Below are positions 1 to 9,258 of a DNA stretch of 64,000 nt, in pieces. The DNA comes from Sulfuritalea sp. Its GTDB lineage: Bacteria > Pseudomonadota > Gammaproteobacteria > Burkholderiales > Rhodocyclaceae. The stretch spans positions 1 to 64,000 of the forward strand of contig JAOTRV010000022.1 of the NCBI GenBank assembly GCA_030247575.1, written 5' to 3'. The notes under the pieces were generated by a model that was not told the origin of the DNA, ran no database searches, and was given only the letters and a program-made list of their open reading frames with translations. A program made the position numbers and the translations under genes. Position 1 is the stretch's first letter, and each line of letters opens with the position of its first letter.

Positions 1-725
1 TCCTCGTTCTGGGCGATCACCATGTTGAAGCTGCGCACGGTCTGCAGGATGTTGCGATGCGAGAGCATGGCGCCCTTGGGCTTGCCCGTGGTGCCGGAGG
101 TGTAGATCAGGATCGCCAGTTCCTCCGGCTGGCGCGAGCTCACGCGGGCGCTCCACTCGGCGGCGGCGGGTTCGGCGCCGAGCCGGGCCAGCCGTTGCCG
201 CCCCAGTTCGCGCAACGCCTCGAAACTCATCACGCCGGGGTCATCGAGCTCGCGCAGGCCGTCCATGTCCCAGACCACGATCTTGCGCAGATTCGGCAGG
301 CGTTCGCGGACTTCCAGCACCTTGTCGAGCTGCTCGTCGTCCTCGACGAAGAGGATCACCGAATTCGAATCCTGCGTCAGGTATTCGACCTGGCTCGCCG
401 CGTCGGTGGGGTAAATCCCCGAGCTGATGCCACCGCAGGAAAGCACCGCCAGGTCGGAAAACAGCCACTCCTGCCGCGTATTGCCGAGGATCGATGCCGT
501 CTCGCCGATTTCGAAACCGAGTTCGAGCAGGCCCATGCCGGCTTCGCGCACGATCCGGCCCACCTCGTTCCACGACAGGCTCTGCCACAGGCCGTACTTC
601 TTCTGGCGGAACAGCGTCGCGTCGCCGCGCAGCGCCACGGCGTTCCAGAACATTTCGGGCAGGTTGTCGCCGGGAACAACGATGTCGTGCTCGGCCCAGT
701 AGCGTTTGCCGTCAAGCTGCCACAT
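1..725 (-). CDS. Long-chain acyl-CoA synthetase (AMP-forming), N-terminal part, cut by window edge
   Basis: This is the N-terminal 241 residues of an adenylate-forming acyl-CoA synthetase that activates a carboxylic acid with ATP and CoA. Translation from the ATG at 725 begins MWQLDGKRYWAEHD and stays open to base 1. The AMP-binding P-loop YTSGTTGKPKG is at about residues 206-217, followed by AMLSHRNI, typical of the FadD15/long-chain group. The start is 3 bases downstream of the livF stop, so it is translated with the LIV-type transporter genes. The pairing suggests that the transporter imports the acid that this enzyme activates (aromatic, fatty or side-chain acid); the substrate itself cannot be read from the sequence. 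The C-terminal domain lies outside the window. Confidence 0.9.
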   Translation of the reverse strand, partial: MWQLDGKRYWAEHDIVVPGDNLPEMFWNAVALRGDATLFRQKKYGLWQSLSWNEVGRIVREAGMGLLELGFEIGETASILGNTRQEWLFSDLAVLSCGGISSGIYPTDAASQVEYLTQDSNSVILFVEDDEQLDKVLEVRERLPNLRKIVVWDMDGLRELDDPGVMSFEALRELGRQRLARLGAEPAAAEWSARVSSRQPEELAILIYTSGTTGKPKGAMLSHRNILQTVRSFNMVIAQNE

Positions 726-728
726 GGT

Positions 729-1517
729 CTATCTCCATGTCTTCTTCTTCTTCCAGCGCCGCCCCTCGCGCACCCCGGCTTCCTTGACGCCGAGGTAGAA
801 CTCCTTGATGTCGTCCTTCTCGCGCAGTGCGGCGCAGGTGTCGTGCATCACGATGCGGCCGATTTCCAGCACGTAGCCGTAATCGGCGTATTTCAGCGCG
901 ATGTGCGCGTTCTGCTCGACCACCAGCAGCGTCACCCCGCGCTCGCGGTTGATGCGCACGATGATCTCGAAGATTTCCTTGGTCAGCTTGGGCGACAGGC
1001 CGAGGCTCGGTTCGTCGAGCAGCATCACGGTCGGCTTCGCCAGCAGCGCGCGGCTGATCGACAGCATCTGCTGCTGGCCGCCCGAGAGCTGACCGGCCGG
1101 CTGATGGGTGCGCTCCTTGAGGATCGGGAAGTAGGCGAAGACGTCCTCGATGTCCTTCGCCACGGCGTCCCGGTCGGCCGCCGGCCGCGTGTAGGCGCCC
1201 ATCAGCAGGTTCTCGCGCACCGTCAGCAGCGGGAAAATCTCGCGGCCTTCGGGCACATGCACCAGGCCCTGCCGCACGATCCACGCCGGATCGCGGCCTT
1301 CAAGCTTGTCGCCGCGAAACTGGATGCTGCCCTTCTGCGGATCGAGGATGCCGGAAATGGTCTTCAGGATCGTCGTCTTGCCGGCGCCGTTGGAGCCGAG
1401 CACGGTGACGATCGAGCCCGGCGCCACCGCCAGGGAGACGCCGCGGATGGCCTTCACGGCGCCATAGGCGGCTTCGACGTTGTTGAGCTGGAGGATCGGC
1501 TGCGCGGTTTCAGACAT
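729..1517 (-). CDS. livF: LIV-family ABC transporter ATP-binding protein LivF
   Basis: A 262-aa ATPase of the branched-chain amino acid (HAAT) ABC importer family; it powers uptake at the cytoplasmic face of the inner membrane. Walker A is GSNGAGKTT near residue 42, the ABC signature LSGGQQQM near 140, and Walker B VMLLDEPSLGLSP follows. The length is usual for LivF except for a basic C-terminal tail ending WKKKKTWR. It overlaps the livG stop by 8 bases and is followed after 3 bases by the acyl-CoA synthetase. Members of this family also carry urea, amides and aromatic acids, so the linked synthetase makes an organic acid substrate more likely than leucine (inference). Confidence 0.93.
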   Translation of the reverse strand: MSETAQPILQLNNVEAAYGAVKAIRGVSLAVAPGSIVTVLGSNGAGKTTILKTISGILDPQKGSIQFRGDKLEGRDPAWIVRQGLVHVPEGREIFPLLTVRENLLMGAYTRPAADRDAVAKDIEDVFAYFPILKERTHQPAGQLSGGQQQMLSISRALLAKPTVMLLDEPSLGLSPKLTKEIFEIIVRINRERGVTLLVVEQNAHIALKYADYGYVLEIGRIVMHDTCAALREKDDIKEFYLGVKEAGVREGRRWKKKKTWR

Positions 1518-2286
1518 CGTCCACCCCGCCCAGATAGGCTTCGATCACGCCCGGATGCGCCTGCACTTCCTCGGGCGTGCCGAGCGTCAGCACCTCGCCC
1601 AGGTTCAGCGCCAGCACGCGGTCGGATACGCGCGACACCAGCCCCATGTCGTGTTCGACCATGATCACGGTGATGCCCAGGTCCTGCTTGATGTCCTCGA
1701 TCCAGAAACCCATGTCCTCGGTCTCTTCGGTATTGAGGCCCGACGAGGGTTCGTCCAGCAGCAGCAGGCGCGGCCGCATCGACAGGGCGCGCGCCAGTTC
1801 GACCACCTTGCGCACGCCGTAGGGCAGGCCGGCGACCATGCTTTCGCGATAGTGCTGCAGATCGAGGAACTCGATCACCTCTTCGACCTGGCGGCGAAAC
1901 TCCAGCTCGGCGCGGCGCACGGAGCCGGTGAACAACAGGTCCTGCACCCAGCCTGTATGGCGATGGCAATGGCGGCCGACCAGCAGGTTCTGCAAGACGG
2001 TGGCATGTTCGAACAGCTCGATGTTCTGGAAGGTGCGGGCGATGCCGTGGCGGGCCACGACATGGGGCGGCATGCGCGAGATCACTTCGCTCTCGAAGCG
2101 CACCTCGCCCGAGGTCGGCCGGTACAGGGCCGAGATCAGGTTGAAGATCGTCGTCTTGCCGGCGCCGTTGGGTCCGATCAGGGAGAACACCTCGTTCGGC
2201 CAGACGTCGAAGGACACATCGTTGACCGCCTTGAGGCCGCCGAACTGCACCGACAGGTTGACGGCCTGCAGCATCGGCGTGGTCAT
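1510..2286 (-). CDS. livG: LIV-family ABC transporter ATP-binding protein LivG
   Basis: A 258-aa second ATPase of the HAAT importer, pairing with LivF. Walker A is GPNGAGKTT near residue 40; the family region LPYGVRKVVELARAL stands at the signature position, followed by LLLLDEPSSGLN. The frame is open another 39 codons upstream, but those codons translate repeat DNA (palindromes and a REP-like element at 2297-2322), and MTTPMLQAVNLSVQFGG at 2286 aligns with the usual LivG start. A GGGAG ribosome binding site sits just 5' of that ATG. Its C-terminus overlaps livF by 8 bases. Confidence 0.93.
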   Translation of the reverse strand: MTTPMLQAVNLSVQFGGLKAVNDVSFDVWPNEVFSLIGPNGAGKTTIFNLISALYRPTSGEVRFESEVISRMPPHVVARHGIARTFQNIELFEHATVLQNLLVGRHCHRHTGWVQDLLFTGSVRRAELEFRRQVEEVIEFLDLQHYRESMVAGLPYGVRKVVELARALSMRPRLLLLDEPSSGLNTEETEDMGFWIEDIKQDLGITVIMVEHDMGLVSRVSDRVLALNLGEVLTLGTPEEVQAHPGVIEAYLGGVDDV

Positions 2287-2296
2287 GCGCCGCTCC

Positions 2297-2322
2297 CGAA
2301 AGTCGGCGCTGGCGACACGGCG
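2297..2322 (+). repeat. REP-like 26-bp element, copy A (livM-livG spacer)
   Basis: Begins CGAAAGTCGGCG and ends GACACGGCG. It belongs to the 14-member family described in the findings: a GT(A/C)G head, ACGC(C/T)GGCG, two variable bases, then ACGGCG. This copy lies 10 bases upstream of the livG start, opposite in orientation to the gene, and leads directly into the livG ribosome binding site. Confidence 0.75.
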
Positions 2323-2410
2323 GCCACATAGCCCTGAGCCGCGCAGCGGCGAACCAAGGTCGCCCCCTTTCGCGGAAAGGAGGTTGGGGGGAAAGCCCAC
2401 CATCTTCCTC

Positions 2411-2465
2411 GGCGCGCATGCGCGCCTGAGAGATGAAATGAGAAAGCGAGCTTTCTCATTTCATC
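2411..2465. repeat. Two perfect palindromes in the livM-livG spacer
   Basis: GGCGCGCATGCGCGCC at 2411-2426 is a perfect 16-bp palindrome. At 2432-2447 and 2450-2465 two perfect 16-bp inverted arms (GATGAAATGAGAAAGC and its complement) leave only a 2-base loop. The second hairpin covers the last codons and stop of livM. No T-run follows, so this is not a normal intrinsic terminator; it could stabilise the livHM part of the mRNA or attenuate livGF. Confidence 0.7.
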
Positions 2466-3532
2466 CTCTCCGATTTCATGTAGCTCTTCTGCCGCTTGAA
2501 CATGCCCTTGCGATAGAAGGGAAAGATCTCGAGGAAGGTGCGGAACTTCAGCCAGCGCCCATAGAGGCCCATCGGCTCGAACAGCACGATGGCGATCAGG
2601 ATGAAGCCGAAAATCGTCGGCTGCAGTCCGGTCTGCTGACCCAGTCCGGGCGGCAGCCAGTCCTTGCCGACCACGATCACCTGCTGCACCACGAACCAGA
2701 AGGCCGGGCCGAAGATCGCGCCCTGGATCGAGCCGAGACCGCCGATGACCACCATCATCAACAACTCGATCGACTGCAGGAAGCCGAACTGGTCCGGCGT
2801 GATGATGCGGATCTTGTGCGCGTAAAGCGCGCCGGCGATGCCGGCCAGCGCGGCCGACAGGGCGAAGGCGACGGTCTTGTAGTGCGCCAGGTTGATGCCC
2901 ATGCTCTGCGCCGACACTTCGGAATCGCGGATCGCGACAAAGGCGCGGCCGGTCGGGCTGCGCAGCAGGTTGAGCACGCCCAGCACGCACAGCACGGCAA
3001 TGAAGGTGACGAGATAGTAGTAGTTGGTGCCGTCGTCGAAGTCGATGCCCGCAATCATCAGCTTGTCGAGCTGGCGCCCCGCATTGCCGCCGGTGATGTG
3101 CTCGGCGCGCACCACCACCTCTTCGATGATGAAACCGAAGGCCAGCGTGGCGATCGACAGATACAGGCCCTTCACCCGCAACGCCGGCAGGCCGACGATG
3201 ATGCCGGTGACCCCGGCGACCAGCGCCGCCATGGGCAGCGAAATCATGAACGGCCAGCCATTGGCCTGCAGCCAGGCCTCGGTGTAGGCGCCCATGGCGA
3301 GGAAGCCGGCATGGCCCAGCGAAACCTGCCCGGTGAAGCCGGCCAGCAGCATCAGGCCGAGACAGACGATGGCGTAGATGCCGATGAAGGTGAACTGCGA
3401 CAGCGCATATTCGGAGAGCAGCCAGGGCGCCGCCACCAGCGCCAGGGCCAGGGCGGCGTACCAGAAGACCTGGCCGCTGTGCTTGAACAGCGAAATATCC
3501 TGCTCGTAACGGGTCTTGAAGATGAAGTGCAT
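2456..3532 (-). CDS. livM: LIV-family ABC transporter permease LivM
   Basis: A 358-aa inner-membrane permease of the HAAT importer family. It has many hydrophobic helices, the family motif GFTGQVSLGHAGFLAMGAY near residue 65, and the conserved GGLGSIQGAIFGPAF segment near residue 270 that contacts the ATPases. It starts 7 bases after the livH stop. The last codons are encoded in a perfect hairpin (2432-2465), so the C-terminal KSERMK tail may be repeat-derived. Confidence 0.92.
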   Translation of the reverse strand: MHFIFKTRYEQDISLFKHSGQVFWYAALALALVAAPWLLSEYALSQFTFIGIYAIVCLGLMLLAGFTGQVSLGHAGFLAMGAYTEAWLQANGWPFMISLPMAALVAGVTGIIVGLPALRVKGLYLSIATLAFGFIIEEVVVRAEHITGGNAGRQLDKLMIAGIDFDDGTNYYYLVTFIAVLCVLGVLNLLRSPTGRAFVAIRDSEVSAQSMGINLAHYKTVAFALSAALAGIAGALYAHKIRIITPDQFGFLQSIELLMMVVIGGLGSIQGAIFGPAFWFVVQQVIVVGKDWLPPGLGQQTGLQPTIFGFILIAIVLFEPMGLYGRWLKFRTFLEIFPFYRKGMFKRQKSYMKSERMK

Positions 3533-3539
3533 GCCGGCC

Positions 3540-4430
3540 TCAGACCTTCTTCGTCAGGTTTTCGCCGAACAGGCCGTTGGGTTTGACCACCAGCATCACC
3601 AGCACCACCACGTAGGCCGCGATGTCCTTGAAGCCTTCCGGCAGGTAGAAGCCCGCGAGCGATTCGACGATGCCGATGATCAGCCCGCCGACCAGCGCGC
3701 CGGGAATGCTGCCGAAGCCGCCGACCACGGCCGCCGGGAACGCCTTGAGGCCGACGAAGCCCATGTTGGCATGGACGAAGGTGATCGGCGCCAGCAGCAG
3801 GCCGGCGACGCCGCAGATGGCCGAGGACAGGCCCCAGATCAGCATGTTCACGCGGCGCACCGGAATGCCCATGTAGAAGGCGGCGAGCTGGTTCTGCGAA
3901 GTCGCCTGCATCGCAATGCCGAGCCGCGTGTAGCGGAAGAAGGCGTAGAGCAGCGCGACGAGGACCACGGTGGCGAGGATGATCACCAGATGCTCGACCG
4001 ACACCACGAGTCCGGTGCCTTCGCCGCCGAGCCAGATCACCTCGTCCTTGTAGGGCACCGGCAGGGTGTGCGTCTCGGTGCCCCAGTAGGGAATCATGGT
4101 CACCACGCCGCGCGCCAGGTAGCCGAGGCCGATGGTCATCATGATCATGGTGAAGGCCGGCTGGCCGAGCAGGGGGCGCAGCACCAGGCGCTCGGCGCCC
4201 ATGCCGACCAGCGCCATGGCGACAGTGGTGAGCAGAAACGCCACCGCGAACGGCATGCCGGCCACCGTCATCGCGGTGAGGCCGAGGAAGCCGCCGATCA
4301 TCATCAGGTCGCCCTGGGCGAAATTGACGGTTTCCGTCGCCTTGTAGATCAGCACGAAGCCGAGCGCGATCAGTGCGTAGATGCAACCGATCGCTGCTCC
4401 GCTAACGATCAATTGCAGGAGCTGCAACAC
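3540..4430 (-). CDS. livH: LIV-family ABC transporter permease LivH
   Basis: A 296-aa inner-membrane permease, partner of LivM. It shows the LivH signature VNFAQGDLMMIGGFLG near residue 37 and the loop AVVGGFGSIPGALVGG near residue 225. The start is a GTG at 4430, supported by a strong GGAGGAGAT ribosome binding site 6 bases upstream; no ATG alternative fits the family N-terminus. It is the first gene of the operon in this window. No periplasmic binding protein gene is seen, so it probably lies beyond base 1. Confidence 0.93.
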   Translation of the reverse strand: MLQLLQLIVSGAAIGCIYALIALGFVLIYKATETVNFAQGDLMMIGGFLGLTAMTVAGMPFAVAFLLTTVAMALVGMGAERLVLRPLLGQPAFTMIMMTIGLGYLARGVVTMIPYWGTETHTLPVPYKDEVIWLGGEGTGLVVSVEHLVIILATVVLVALLYAFFRYTRLGIAMQATSQNQLAAFYMGIPVRRVNMLIWGLSSAICGVAGLLLAPITFVHANMGFVGLKAFPAAVVGGFGSIPGALVGGLIIGIVESLAGFYLPEGFKDIAAYVVVLVMLVVKPNGLFGENLTKKV

Positions 4431-4491
4431 CCGATATCTCCTCCGGGATAAAACTGCCGTTTTGGCGCTCTTTGCGAGTCTGCTTCAGGTG

Positions 4492-4617
4492 TCAATTATG
4501 CATCAAGGCGGATGAAAACAATCGCTGCGCGGCCATCTCGCGCAACAATTTCGGCGGTGCGAAACGCAGGCCGTGCAATTTCGCCAAGCGGGCCACGGCT
4601 GCCACGGCCTGCCTCGC
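4492..4617 (-). pseudogene. Remnant of a second fadB 3' end
   Basis: Reading the minus strand from 4617 gives ARQAVAAVARLAKLHGL, then RFAPPKLLREMAAQRL, then a stop at 4492. This matches the C-terminus of the adjacent FadB ([32 protein letters not shown]) through about 30 residues, and the DNA at 4523-4610 aligns with 4671-4753. It has no start, and a REP-like element (4620-4645) separates it from the intact gene. It is therefore a broken tail of a paralogous copy left downstream of fadB. Confidence 0.8.
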
Positions 4618-4619
4618 AT

Positions 4620-4645
4620 CGCCGTCCCGCCAGCGTCTACTCCCG
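4620..4645 (-). repeat. REP-like 26-bp element, copy G
   Basis: Minus-strand copy with head GGGAGTAGACGCTGG and tail GGGACGGCG. It fills the space between the fadB stop (4648) and the fadB tail remnant, so it marks the junction of the duplication. Confidence 0.78.
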
Positions 4646-4647
4646 GC

Positions 4648-6795
4648 TCAGGGGTAGAAGCGCTCCCCCCGCGCTGCCATGTCGCGCAGCAGTTTCGGCG
4701 CAGCAAAGCGCGGGCCATAGTGTTCCGCCAAGCGGTCCAGTCTTGCCACCGCCTGTGCCGCACCGAGCGTGTGCAACCAGCCGATCGGACCGCCGCGGAA
4801 GGGCGGATAACCCCAGCCGAGTATGGCACCGACATCGGCGTCGATCGGCGCGCGCAGCACCTTCTCTTCCAGGCAGCGCACGGTTTCCACCGACTGCACC
4901 AGGATCAGGCGCTCGACGATCTCGTCGAGGCTCAGGGCTGCCGTGCCGTCGGCGTCTACTCTCGGCGGAAACTGCCCGGCCAGCCCGGACCACAAGTGCT
5001 TCGGCCCGTCGGCCGGATAGTCGTAGAAGCCGGCGCCCGACTTGCGGCCGAGCCGGCCGAGTTCCGCCACCATCTTCGCCGCCACGCGATCGGCGGCGCG
5101 CTCGACATAGGCGGCGCCCAGATCGGCCTTCGTCTGCTGGGCGATCTTGTGCACCAGTTCGATCGAGACTTCGTCGGCCAGCGCCAGCGGACCAACCGGC
5201 ATGCCGGCGATCAGGCCGGCCTTGTCGATCAGCGCCGGCGGCACGCCCTCTTCGAGCAGCGCCATGCCTTCCGATACATAGGTGCCGAAGACGCGGCTGG
5301 TGTAGAAGCCGCGCGAATCATTGACCACGATCGGCGTCTTGCCGATGGCACGCACATAGTCCATCGAGCGCGCCAGCGTGGCGTCCGAAGTCTGCTTGCC
5401 GACGATGATTTCCACCAGCGGCATCTTTTCCGCCGGCGAGAAGAAATGCAGGCCGATGAAGTTGGCCGGACGCGCGCTGGCCTCGGCCAGGCCGGTGATC
5501 GGCAGGGTCGAGGTGTTGGAGGCGAAGATCGAGTCCTCTGCAATCACGGCCTCGGTCTTCTTCGTCACGTCGGCCTTGATCTCGCGCTTCTCGAATACGG
5601 CTTCGATGACCAGCTCGCAGCCCTTGAGGTCGGCGTAGTCGGCAGTCGGATGGATGCGGGCCAGCAGGCCTTCCATCGCCTCGGCCGTCATGCGGCCCTT
5701 CGCCACCTGCTTGCTCCACTGTTTGCGCGCGTAGTCCTTGCCCTTGTCGGCGGCTTCCTGCGTGGTGTCGAGCAGGACGATGGCTATGCCGGCCGTCGCG
5801 GTCGACATCGCGATGCCGGCGCCCATCATGCCGGCGCCGAGCATGCCGATCTTCGCGTACTTCTGCGGCGGCACGCCGGCAGGGCGCGAGGCCAGCTTGT
5901 TGGCTTCCTGCATGCCGAAGAACAGGCTGCGGATCATGTTCTTCGACACCGGCGACATCACCAGGTTGGTGAAGTAGCGCGCCTCGATGGCGAGCCCGGT
6001 GTCGATGTTGGTCGACAGGCCCTCATAGACGCAGGAGAGGATGTGCTTGGGCGCCGGGTAGTTGTCGCAGGTCTTCTCGCGCAGCATGGCGTTGGCCGCC
6101 ATCAGCATCTGCATGCCGCCGGGTGTCGACGGGCCGCCGCCGGGTATCTTGAAGCCCTTGCTGTCCCAGGGCTGCAAGGGCTTGGCCCCGGACGCGATGG
6201 CGTCGAGCACCCAAGCTCGGGCCGCCGTGCGCTCATCGCCGACTTTCACCACGGCGTGGATCATGCCGATCTTCTGCGCCTCGGCCGCCTTGATGCGCTT
6301 GCCTTCCATCAGCAGGGGCGCGGCCGCCATCATGCCGGCCAGGCGCGGCAGACGCTGCGTGCCGCCGGCGCCGGGCAGCAGGCCGAGGGTGACTTCGGGA
6401 AAGCCGAAGCGCGCCTTCGGGCTGTCCGCCGCGACGCGGTAATGGCAGCCGAGCGCGACTTCCATGCCGCCGCCCAGCGTGGTCCCGTTCAGTGCCGCCG
6501 CGACGGGCTTGCCGCCGAGTTCGATGGCGCGCATGAGCTTGTGCCAGGCGCTGATGCTGGCGTGGAAAGCCGCGGCATCGGTGGCCGCGCCGAGTTCGGC
6601 GAGATCGCCACCGGCGATGAAGTCCTTCTTCGCCGAGGCGACGACGATGCCCTTCACCGCCGGGTCGGCCAGCGCCTTCTGCATCGCGTCGGCGTAGGCG
6701 CCCATCGACTTGGCGTTGAGGATGTTCTGCGACTTGTCGGGGTAATCGAATTCGACGGTGGCGATGCCTTCTGCATCGAGAGAGTAGTTCAGCAT
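4648..6795 (-). CDS. fadB: Bifunctional enoyl-CoA hydratase / 3-hydroxyacyl-CoA dehydrogenase
   Basis: A 715-aa FadB/FadJ-type enzyme: hydration of 2-enoyl-CoA, then NAD-dependent oxidation of 3-hydroxyacyl-CoA. The N-terminal crotonase domain (about 1-190) has the oxyanion region GGGMEVALG and the acidic motif [13 protein letters not shown]. The Rossmann motif [10 protein letters not shown] is near residue 325, and [15 protein letters not shown] holds the dehydrogenase histidine. The start [10 protein letters not shown] at 6795 is chosen over an in-frame codon 48 bases upstream because that extension reads through the end of fadA. Residues 611-619 (PRVDADGTA) are encoded by REP-like copy F. 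It is spaced 1 base from fadA. Confidence 0.93.
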   Translation of the reverse strand: MLNYSLDAEGIATVEFDYPDKSQNILNAKSMGAYADAMQKALADPAVKGIVVASAKKDFIAGGDLAELGAATDAAAFHASISAWHKLMRAIELGGKPVAAALNGTTLGGGMEVALGCHYRVAADSPKARFGFPEVTLGLLPGAGGTQRLPRLAGMMAAAPLLMEGKRIKAAEAQKIGMIHAVVKVGDERTAARAWVLDAIASGAKPLQPWDSKGFKIPGGGPSTPGGMQMLMAANAMLREKTCDNYPAPKHILSCVYEGLSTNIDTGLAIEARYFTNLVMSPVSKNMIRSLFFGMQEANKLASRPAGVPPQKYAKIGMLGAGMMGAGIAMSTATAGIAIVLLDTTQEAADKGKDYARKQWSKQVAKGRMTAEAMEGLLARIHPTADYADLKGCELVIEAVFEKREIKADVTKKTEAVIAEDSIFASNTSTLPITGLAEASARPANFIGLHFFSPAEKMPLVEIIVGKQTSDATLARSMDYVRAIGKTPIVVNDSRGFYTSRVFGTYVSEGMALLEEGVPPALIDKAGLIAGMPVGPLALADEVSIELVHKIAQQTKADLGAAYVERAADRVAAKMVAELGRLGRKSGAGFYDYPADGPKHLWSGLAGQFPPRVDADGTAALSLDEIVERLILVQSVETVRCLEEKVLRAPIDADVGAILGWGYPPFRGGPIGWLHTLGAAQAVARLDRLAEHYGPRFAAPKLLRDMAARGERFYP
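4939..4964 (-). repeat. REP-like 26-bp element, copy F, inside fadB
   Basis: Minus-strand copy with head CGAGAGTAGACGCCG, in frame with fadB, encoding RVDADGTA at residues 612-619 in the C-terminal domain. It has the same orientation and frame as the other coding copies. Confidence 0.75.
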
Positions 6796-6796
6796 T

Positions 6797-8005
6797 TCAG
6801 ACCCTTTCGATGATCGTGGCGGTGCCCATTCCCGCACCCACACACAGGGTTGCGAGTCCGGTGGAAAGATCGCGGCGTTCCAGCTCGTCGAGCAGCGTGC
6901 CGAGAATCATGGCACCGGTGGCGCCCAGCGGATGGCCCATGGCGATGGCGCCGCCATTGACGTTCATCCTGTCGTGAGAAACGTCGAGCACCTGCATGAA
7001 ACGCAGCACCACCGCGGCGAAGGCTTCGTTGAGCTCGAACAGGTCGATGTCGCCTATCTTCATGCCGGCGCGCTTCAAGGCTTTCTCCGCGGCATACGAC
7101 GGACCGGTCAGCATGATCGACGGCTCCGAGCCGATCGAGGCGAAGGAGCGAATCCGCGCGCGCGGCTTGAGACCCAGCGCCGCACCCATTTCCTTCGTGC
7201 CGAACAGCACAGCCGCCGCGCCATCGACGATGCCGGAACTGTTGCCGGCGTGATGCACATGCTCGATGCGTTCGACTTCCGGATAGCGCTGCAGCATTAC
7301 GCTGTTGAAGCCGTAGTTCTCGCCCTGTTCCTGGAAGGCCGGTTTCAGGGAGGCCAGCGATTCCATCGTGGTTTCCGGCCGCATGTATTCGTCGCGGTCG
7401 AGCATGTTCAAACCGTTGATGTCCCGCACCGGCACGATGGACTTCTTGAAGTGACCCGCATCCCAGGCGGTCTTGGCGCGGCGCTGCGATTCGAGGGCGT
7501 AGCTGTCGACGTCGGCGCGCGAGAATCCCCATTTGGTCGCGATCAGGTCGGCCGAAATACCCTGCGGCACGAAGGCGGTCTTTGCCGCCACCTGCGGGTC
7601 GATCGGCCAGGCGCCGCCGGAGGAGAACATCGGCACGCGCGACATCGACTCGACGCCGCCGCCCACCACCAGGTCGGCCTGGCCGGACATGATCTGCGCC
7701 GCGGCCTGGTTGCAGGCTTCGAGGCCCGAGGCGCAGAAGCGACTGACGGTGACGCCCGGCGCGCTGGTCGCGTAATCGGCATAGAGCGCGGCGACGCGCG
7801 CGATGTCGGCGCCCTGCTCGCCCACCGGCTCGACGCAGCCGAGCACCACGTCGTCGACCTTCGAGGTGTCCAGCGCGTTGCGATCGCGCAAGGCGCGCAA
7901 GGCGGTAGCGGCCAGATAGATCGGCGTCGCCTGGTTCAGCGCGCCGCCCTGCTTGCCCTTGCCGCGCGGCGTGCGCACGGCGTCGTAGATGAAGGCTTCG
8001 GTCAT
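6797..8005 (-). CDS. fadA: Acetyl-CoA C-acyltransferase (3-ketoacyl-CoA thiolase)
   Basis: A 402-aa thiolase that cleaves 3-ketoacyl-CoA in the last step of beta-oxidation. The nucleophile cysteine is in [14 protein letters not shown] near residue 90, the active-site histidine in [15 protein letters not shown] near 353, and the second cysteine in [10 protein letters not shown] near 386. It overlaps the upstream acyl-CoA dehydrogenase stop by one base and precedes fadB by one base, forming a tight acd-fadA-fadB operon that can run a full oxidation cycle. Confidence 0.94.
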   Translation of the reverse strand: MTEAFIYDAVRTPRGKGKQGGALNQATPIYLAATALRALRDRNALDTSKVDDVVLGCVEPVGEQGADIARVAALYADYATSAPGVTVSRFCASGLEACNQAAAQIMSGQADLVVGGGVESMSRVPMFSSGGAWPIDPQVAAKTAFVPQGISADLIATKWGFSRADVDSYALESQRRAKTAWDAGHFKKSIVPVRDINGLNMLDRDEYMRPETTMESLASLKPAFQEQGENYGFNSVMLQRYPEVERIEHVHHAGNSSGIVDGAAAVLFGTKEMGAALGLKPRARIRSFASIGSEPSIMLTGPSYAAEKALKRAGMKIGDIDLFELNEAFAAVVLRFMQVLDVSHDRMNVNGGAIAMGHPLGATGAMILGTLLDELERRDLSTGLATLCVGAGMGTATIIERV

Positions 8006-9147
8006 TACAGGCTCCTGCTGATGAGTTCTTTCATGATTTCATTGGTGCCGCCGTAGATGCGCTGCACCCTGGAATCGGCCCAGGCGCGGGTGATCGGGTA
8101 TTCCCACATGTAGCCATAGCCGCCATGCAGTTGCACGCATTCGTCCATCACCTTGAACTGCAAATCGGTGCACCAGTACTTGGCCATCGAGGCCGTCGCC
8201 GGGTCGAGCTTGTTGTTCAGCAGCAGTTCGACGCAGCGGTCGACGAAGACGCGGCCGATCTGGATTTCCGTCTTCAGCTCGGCCAGCTTGAAGCGCGTGT
8301 TCTGGAACTTCATGATCTCCTGGCCGAAGGCCTTGCGCTCCCGGGTGTAGGCCACGGTCCAGTCGATCGCCGCCTCGGCCGAGGCCATCGCGATCACGGC
8401 GATCTGCAGGCGCTCCCAGGGCAATTCCTGCATCAGGTAAACGAAGCCGTTGCCCTCTTCGCCGAGCAGGTTTTCCACCGGCACGCGCACATTGTCGAAG
8501 AACAGTTCGCAGGTGTCCTGCGCCTTCATGCCGGCCTTGTGCAGCGGCTTGGCCTTGGTGAAGCCGGGCATCGAGGTATCGACCACCAGCAGGCTGGTGC
8601 CCTTGGCGCCCTTGGCCGGATCGGTCTTGGCGACGACGATAACGAGATCGCAGAGGTAGCCGTTGGTAATGAAGATTTTCGAGCCGTTGATGATGTAGTG
8701 GTCGCCATCCTTCACGGCCGTGGTACGCACCCCCTGCAAGTCGGAACCCGCGCCCGGCTCGGTCATGGCGATGGCGCCGACCATTTCGCCGCTGGCCATT
8801 TTCGGCAGGTACTTGTGCTTCAGGTGTTCGCTGCCGTAATGCAGCAGGTAGGGTGCGACGATCTCGGAGTGCAAGCCCCAGCCCAGCCCCGTGGCGTTGA
8901 TGCGCGCCGCCTCTTCCATGACGATGACCGAGAAGCGCTTGTCCACGCCGACGCCGCCATATTCCTCGGGCATCGTCGCGCAAAGGAAACCGGCGGCGCC
9001 CGCCTTGTTCCAGATGTCGCGATCGACATGCGACTGCTCTTCCCAGCGCGCGTGATGGGGTGCGACTTCCTGCTCCATGAAACGGCGAACGGTGTCGCGG
9101 AACGCTTCGTGGTCTTCTTCAAACAGGGTGCGCGGAATCGACATCAT
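8005..9147 (-). CDS. Acyl-CoA dehydrogenase (long-chain type)
   Basis: A 380-aa FAD enzyme catalysing alpha,beta-desaturation of acyl-CoA. Flavin/substrate motifs AMTEPGAGSDLQG (near 131) and IINGSKIFITNG (near 155) are clear. The C-terminal motif reads YGGTNEIMKE, so the glutamate of medium-chain enzymes is a glycine; the likely base is instead the glutamate of LPWERL near residue 243, as in long-chain and isovaleryl-CoA dehydrogenases. Two adjacent ATG codons (9147, 9144) could both serve as start. First gene of the acd-fadA-fadB operon; an 18-bp palindrome lies 42 bases upstream. Confidence 0.92.
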   Translation of the reverse strand: MMSIPRTLFEEDHEAFRDTVRRFMEQEVAPHHARWEEQSHVDRDIWNKAGAAGFLCATMPEEYGGVGVDKRFSVIVMEEAARINATGLGWGLHSEIVAPYLLHYGSEHLKHKYLPKMASGEMVGAIAMTEPGAGSDLQGVRTTAVKDGDHYIINGSKIFITNGYLCDLVIVVAKTDPAKGAKGTSLLVVDTSMPGFTKAKPLHKAGMKAQDTCELFFDNVRVPVENLLGEEGNGFVYLMQELPWERLQIAVIAMASAEAAIDWTVAYTRERKAFGQEIMKFQNTRFKLAELKTEIQIGRVFVDRCVELLLNNKLDPATASMAKYWCTDLQFKVMDECVQLHGGYGYMWEYPITRAWADSRVQRIYGGTNEIMKELISRSL

Positions 9148-9188
9148 GGGAGCTCTCCGTCATGGCTACTGAAGGGCCGTCATGCTAC

Positions 9189-9206
9189 CAAGCAAGCGCT
9201 TGCTTG
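9189..9206. promoter_or_regulatory. Perfect palindrome, likely TetR-family operator between divergent operons
   Basis: CAAGCAAGCGCTTGCTTG is a perfect 18-bp palindrome in the 111-bp divergent gap between the acd-fadA-fadB operon and the aidB-like operon. Its core CAAGCAAGCG resembles CAAACAAGCG found upstream of the TetR gene at 26329-27012 (27041-27059, minus strand). Size and placement fit a TetR operator controlling both operons; the binding protein is inferred. Confidence 0.7.
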
Positions 9207-9258
9207 ACAAGGAATGAGGGCGGGACAAAAATGGCCGCCTCGCGACGGAGGACACGAC

